In this document: in pieces, positions 61,287 to 64,000 of the stretch
How the letters are laid out: every line of letters starts with the position of its first letter
Numbering within the stretch: position 1 is the first letter of the stretch
Assembly (NCBI GenBank): GCA_004172935.1
Contig: SDZD01000029.1
Span: forward strand, 18,636-82,635
Length of the DNA: 64,000 nt
From: a bacterium
Lineage (GTDB): Bacteria > Armatimonadota > Abditibacteriia > Abditibacteriales > Abditibacteriaceae
Direction: 5' to 3'
Notes under the pieces: model-generated
The model's database searches: none
The model's input: the letters and a program-made list of their open reading frames with translations, nothing else
What the model was told of the DNA's origin: nothing
Translations under genes and position numbers: made by a program

Positions 61287-62789
61287 TCACTTCTTCCGAA
61301 TGACCAGCACAAGGCCGGGTTCGGATTTATCGCCGGGCGTTGCGGCGCTCAGGCCGATGCGGTCAATCACGGCCCCTGGAATCGTGACCTGATTGCCCGA
61401 AATGCGAACCAGTCGAGTGATGTCTTGAGGGTTGTCGCCAGCGAGGTCTTGCGCGATGACTTTGTGCTTGGCTATGGAGCTATCAAAAACCAGATTCAAA
61501 GAATGATAGCGGCCAAAGATGCCAATCGGGCCAGAATTTTGTCCGACTTGCAGGGCGACATCGGCCACTTCGCCGGTAATCCACTGGCGCTCCGTTGCGC
61601 TTGGGCACAGCGTTCGTCCCAGAGTCGCCACGCTCACAGCCCCATTAGGATTACGCGAAGCCAGCACGAATGGCTTAACAGTCCCAGTAGCCACAGTGAC
61701 CGAAGGCATAGCAAGCCCGCGTGTTACAGCCGCCGGAGCGCTCTCCGAAACCTGTTGACCAGCACCGACACGCCATGACTCGTCTTTCTGAAACATCCAG
61801 TTATCCGTCAACTGTTCGGGAGAAATCGCGGCTGGGTTAGCACCCACTGCGAACGCGGGCGCAATCCGATGCCAGCGCACAGCGCGCACGACTTCATCGG
61901 TGCAATTCTTGAGATCGCGAGTTACCGGAGGGAATACAAAGTCCTGACGCCCACTCGGCAAACTGCCGACGAAACTATGCCTCATCACGCCATAGCAGCA
62001 TCCGAGCGCCGCCCCTAAATACACCTCGTCCTCGCAGTTGATAAGCCCTTTGGCTGGTGGCTCCGCTTTGTATTGCAATTGGGTCACGACCCTGCCGAGC
62101 GTTTGTGGCACCGAAAGCAGCGCATCGACATCGTAGGTTCGGAAAGTGTCTCCCCATGTTATGGCGTGGGGCACCATCGCCGTTTCGATGGTCAGATCGG
62201 GGGCAGTCAGGCGGCCTAGCTCCGTCAAATGACGCCGCCAGTTTTCGTCCCTGTCGCTATTGCCGTAATCTACTTTCCAATAGGGCACCCCGCTGGCTTG
62301 CATCCATCGCATTCGCTCCGTCCAGAAGTCATCTGTCTTCGGGTCGGCCCTCATCCATAAACCGAGTCCACGCCAACCGCTTTTCTTCACGGCATCAGAA
62401 AATTTTTTAAAGCTTTCCGTCTGGTTTTCAGTGGCATACGAGGGAAACCTACCGGGAACAACCATAACCTCCTGCTTCGGCAAGTCCCACCCTTCGTCCA
62501 ACAAAAAGTAAAGGTCTTGTCGAACCGTGGCGTACTGCCCAAGCCAGTTTTCATGAGGCCCCTGCCCGAACAGCTGTTTTTCTCCGATGGCGTCCTTCTG
62601 TAAAGGCGTGGTCGCGTAACTCGAATAGTAGCCCTGAAGATTCCAGGTGCAAAAATAATCGGGCGATGTGTTCGCGGTTGCAGGGATAAGGCTTTGTAAT
62701 GTGGGCGCTGCCTGAACATCAGGCGCAAGACCGAGACTGGCGACAAGCATAATGACAATGAGGTTACTCTGAGCGGAAGTCAAATTCAT
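61287..62789 (-). CDS. Secreted clan GH-D-like glycosidase homologue
   Basis: About 500 residues from ATG 62789 with a signal peptide (LIVIMLVASLGLAPDVQA). The barrel resembles GH27/GH36-type enzymes: YFCTWNLQGYYSSYA, LLDEGWDLPKQE, WRGLGLWMRADPK, GVPYWKVDYGNSDRDENWRR (the KxDYG position of the nucleophile) and TFRTYDVDALLSVP. The C-terminal beta part has SVATLGRTLCPSATERQW. It may act on a galactoside, but family membership is not certain by eye. It is convergent with the GH27 gene. Confidence 0.65.
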   Translation of the reverse strand: MNLTSAQSNLIVIMLVASLGLAPDVQAAPTLQSLIPATANTSPDYFCTWNLQGYYSSYATTPLQKDAIGEKQLFGQGPHENWLGQYATVRQDLYFLLDEGWDLPKQEVMVVPGRFPSYATENQTESFKKFSDAVKKSGWRGLGLWMRADPKTDDFWTERMRWMQASGVPYWKVDYGNSDRDENWRRHLTELGRLTAPDLTIETAMVPHAITWGDTFRTYDVDALLSVPQTLGRVVTQLQYKAEPPAKGLINCEDEVYLGAALGCCYGVMRHSFVGSLPSGRQDFVFPPVTRDLKNCTDEVVRAVRWHRIAPAFAVGANPAAISPEQLTDNWMFQKDESWRVGAGQQVSESAPAAVTRGLAMPSVTVATGTVKPFVLASRNPNGAVSVATLGRTLCPSATERQWITGEVADVALQVGQNSGPIGIFGRYHSLNLVFDSSIAKHKVIAQDLAGDNPQDITRLVRISGNQVTIPGAVIDRIGLSAATPGDKSEPGLVLVIRKK

Positions 62790-62936
62790 TCTATCCCTAT
62801 CCCCCAAAAATCTCTGGGAGTTAAATGCGCCCAGTATGACCGTTGCATTTACAACCTTTTGCCTTCGCCCAAATATTCCACACAGCTCATCGCCTCTATC
62901 TCAACTCAACCACACCCAAAACCTGAATAGTCCCGT

Positions 62937-63341
62937 TCAATCGGCGCCGGAAACAGTGGTTTCCATCGACCAGACCTCGACCTGTTTTTTATTGGGGTCA
63001 ATCGAGCGGGCCACGCCTCTAACCTCGATACTGCGGGCCTCTTCGCCATAGGCGGCCAACTTATTGACATCCTTTTCTTGCAGAAACACAAGGGCGCTGG
63101 CGTCAGCCGAATTGGCGATTTGCACACGGATTGGATTTCCCTTCAAAATCGCGAAACCCTTCAGCAAAACCTGTTGGCCGTTGTAGGTATAAACAGGCTT
63201 CCCTTTCTCCAGGTCAGCGAGAAGGTTTGCCCACACAGCCTCTACATCGGTGCGATCATGGAATTTGTCCTGAAGTTGCGCAATGAGAGAATCCCTCTCT
63301 ATCTGTCTCACTTCAGCCAACGATAGCCCCAAGCCAGTCAA
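62937..63341 (-). CDS. Hypothetical protein, TTG start coupled to upstream gene
   Basis: The 134-residue frame begins at TTG 63341, overlapping the TGA of the upstream gene (TTGA). It carries a helical N-terminus (LAEVRQIERDSLIAQLQDKF) and a beta-barrel-like C-terminal half (YNGQQVLLKGFAILKGNPIR, EEARSIEVRGVARSIDPNKK, QVEVWSMETTV) that resembles a small OB-like domain. No family assigned. It forms a two-gene unit with the secreted protein at 63338-63868. Confidence 0.5.
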   Translation of the reverse strand: MTGLGLSLAEVRQIERDSLIAQLQDKFHDRTDVEAVWANLLADLEKGKPVYTYNGQQVLLKGFAILKGNPIRVQIANSADASALVFLQEKDVNKLAAYGEEARSIEVRGVARSIDPNKKQVEVWSMETTVSGAD

Positions 63342-63868
63342 CGCCCCGGAGGCAATGCGCCTGACGGAAAAATCATCCCCGGCCCAACACAGCTTCCGTC
63401 CCTTCTTTCGAACTGATCGGAAAGCGCCTGTTTGAACGGCCCCACCAATCTCTTGTCCTTTAACCGACTCAATTCAAGTGCGGCACACACTCGCACCGCT
63501 GGCAACTTGGCCCTGAGCATAAGTTGCCCCGCTTGCCAAATCGAGTCGTTATCTCCCATAGCAGCGAGAGTGACCACTAACATCTGCAGGTATTCGCCCT
63601 TAGCACCGCCAAGTTCCTGCCGCACCTGCGTCTCGCCAGTTGTACCAGCCGACTTCAAAGTCGCGATGCACTGCATACGCTTCAGTTCGGTTTCTGAACA
63701 GTAAGAAATCCACTGCGCATCATTCGAGACTTTTGGGTTATCGCACTCGCTCTTCAGACGATTAAGAATGCCACCAATGTCTCCAACTGCCCGCGTCGGA
63801 GGCTCTGCCGACCACGACACACATTGCAACATCAACAAAGAAGAGAACAAGAATAATCGCGGCTTCAT
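63338..63868 (-). CDS. Secreted HEAT-repeat-like hypothetical protein
   Basis: The 176-residue protein from ATG 63868 (GGAG six bases upstream) has a signal peptide (LFLFSSLLMLQCVSWSAE). Helical repeats resembling HEAT motifs follow (YLQMLVVTLAAMGDNDSIWQ, AGQLMLRAKLPAVRVCAALE, LSRLKDKRLVGPFKQAL). There are several Cys. The downstream gene is coupled through TTGA. Function unknown. Confidence 0.6.
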   Translation of the reverse strand: MKPRLFLFSSLLMLQCVSWSAEPPTRAVGDIGGILNRLKSECDNPKVSNDAQWISYCSETELKRMQCIATLKSAGTTGETQVRQELGGAKGEYLQMLVVTLAAMGDNDSIWQAGQLMLRAKLPAVRVCAALELSRLKDKRLVGPFKQALSDQFERRDGSCVGPGMIFPSGALPPGR

Positions 63869-63917
63869 AAACATCTCCAACTAATAGACGTCTTTCATAA
63901 GTCGTAATCTGCTAAAG

Positions 63918-64000
63918 ATGCGAAAAGAAGGAGTGTCTCGTCTGCGTGAGTGGGAGTTTGTGCGTTTAGTGGGTGTGAGTCGTGAGGTGTATGAGGCGAT
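63918..64000 (+). mobile_element. 5' end of an IS transposase gene (partial)
   Basis: From ATG 63918 the frame encodes REWEFVRLVGVSREVYEA and runs off the window. This is the N-terminal helix-turn-helix seen in IS5-like/ISL3-like transposases, where the pattern is LREREFxRLxGVSxExFxxM. The about 35 bases between the neighbouring gene start and this ATG (including GACGTC...AAGTCGTAATC) should hold the left terminal repeat, which I cannot delimit without the other end. Confidence 0.65.

Overview
The window reads as a chromosomal segment of an Armatimonadota-like bacterium. Four secreted prepilin-like proteins carry the [25 protein letters not shown]-terminus (in two parts: [13 protein letters not shown], then [11 protein letters not shown]), a [14 protein letters not shown] plus C-x-SNxKQ block and an H-x9-DG-type C-terminal motif (DUF1559). 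They sit among many secreted glycoside hydrolases, an alkaline-phosphatase/beta-propeller fusion, and mixed one- and two-component regulators in moderately high-GC DNA. That combination is typical of Armatimonadota, but the phylum is inferred from gene style, not from a marker gene.

Layout. (1) 1-8.4 kb: mobile or prophage-like DNA. It holds large plus-strand structural or receptor-binding-like proteins, a perfect 36-bp palindromic terminator, then three AT-richer minus-strand accessory genes including a PLD-like protein. It ends at a truncated alpha/beta-hydrolase, which looks like the island junction. (2) 8.8-16.9 kb: two paralogous AraC regulators, a GH29 alpha-fucosidase, an ArsR-SRPBCC-small membrane protein operon with a clear operator, a YdeI/OmdA-like protein, a bicupin and small unknown genes. 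(3) 16.9-23.3 kb: a beta-propeller/phosphoesterase and three prepilin-like genes, bracketed by two inverted copies of a MITE-like repeat. (4) 23.3-32.2 kb: a complete Wsp-type chemosensory pathway: divergent REC-GGDEF (WspR-like), CheR-TPR, a tandem CheW fusion, MCP, CheA-REC and CheB. (5) 32.2-45.3 kb: secreted metallopeptidase, pectate lyase, PAS-PAS-GGDEF-EAL protein, Cache-HAMP adenylate cyclase, Acg-type nitroreductase, DUF1275 protein, and a GAF histidine kinase with a NarL-type regulator. (6) 45.4 kb: a 50-residue gene with a very strong ribosome-binding site and a lasso-RiPP-type leader but a Cys-rich core that cannot form a lasso ring. (7) 46-63 kb: a carbohydrate-utilisation locus (GH2, GH78, LacI, GH30, GH106, GH27, a GH-D-like secreted protein and one more prepilin). 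(8) The start of an IS transposase at the right edge.

How the parts fit: the Wsp-like pathway should end in c-di-GMP synthesis. A second c-di-GMP enzyme (GGDEF-EAL) and a cAMP cyclase lie within 15 kb, so the centre of the window is a second-messenger signalling region. The glycosidase locus, with rhamnosidases, beta-galactosidase-like, alpha-galactosidase and GH30 enzymes, plus the pectate lyase and fucosidase elsewhere, points to use of pectin or rhamnose-rich plant or microbial polysaccharides under LacI and AraC control. No tRNA, rRNA or CRISPR array was seen.
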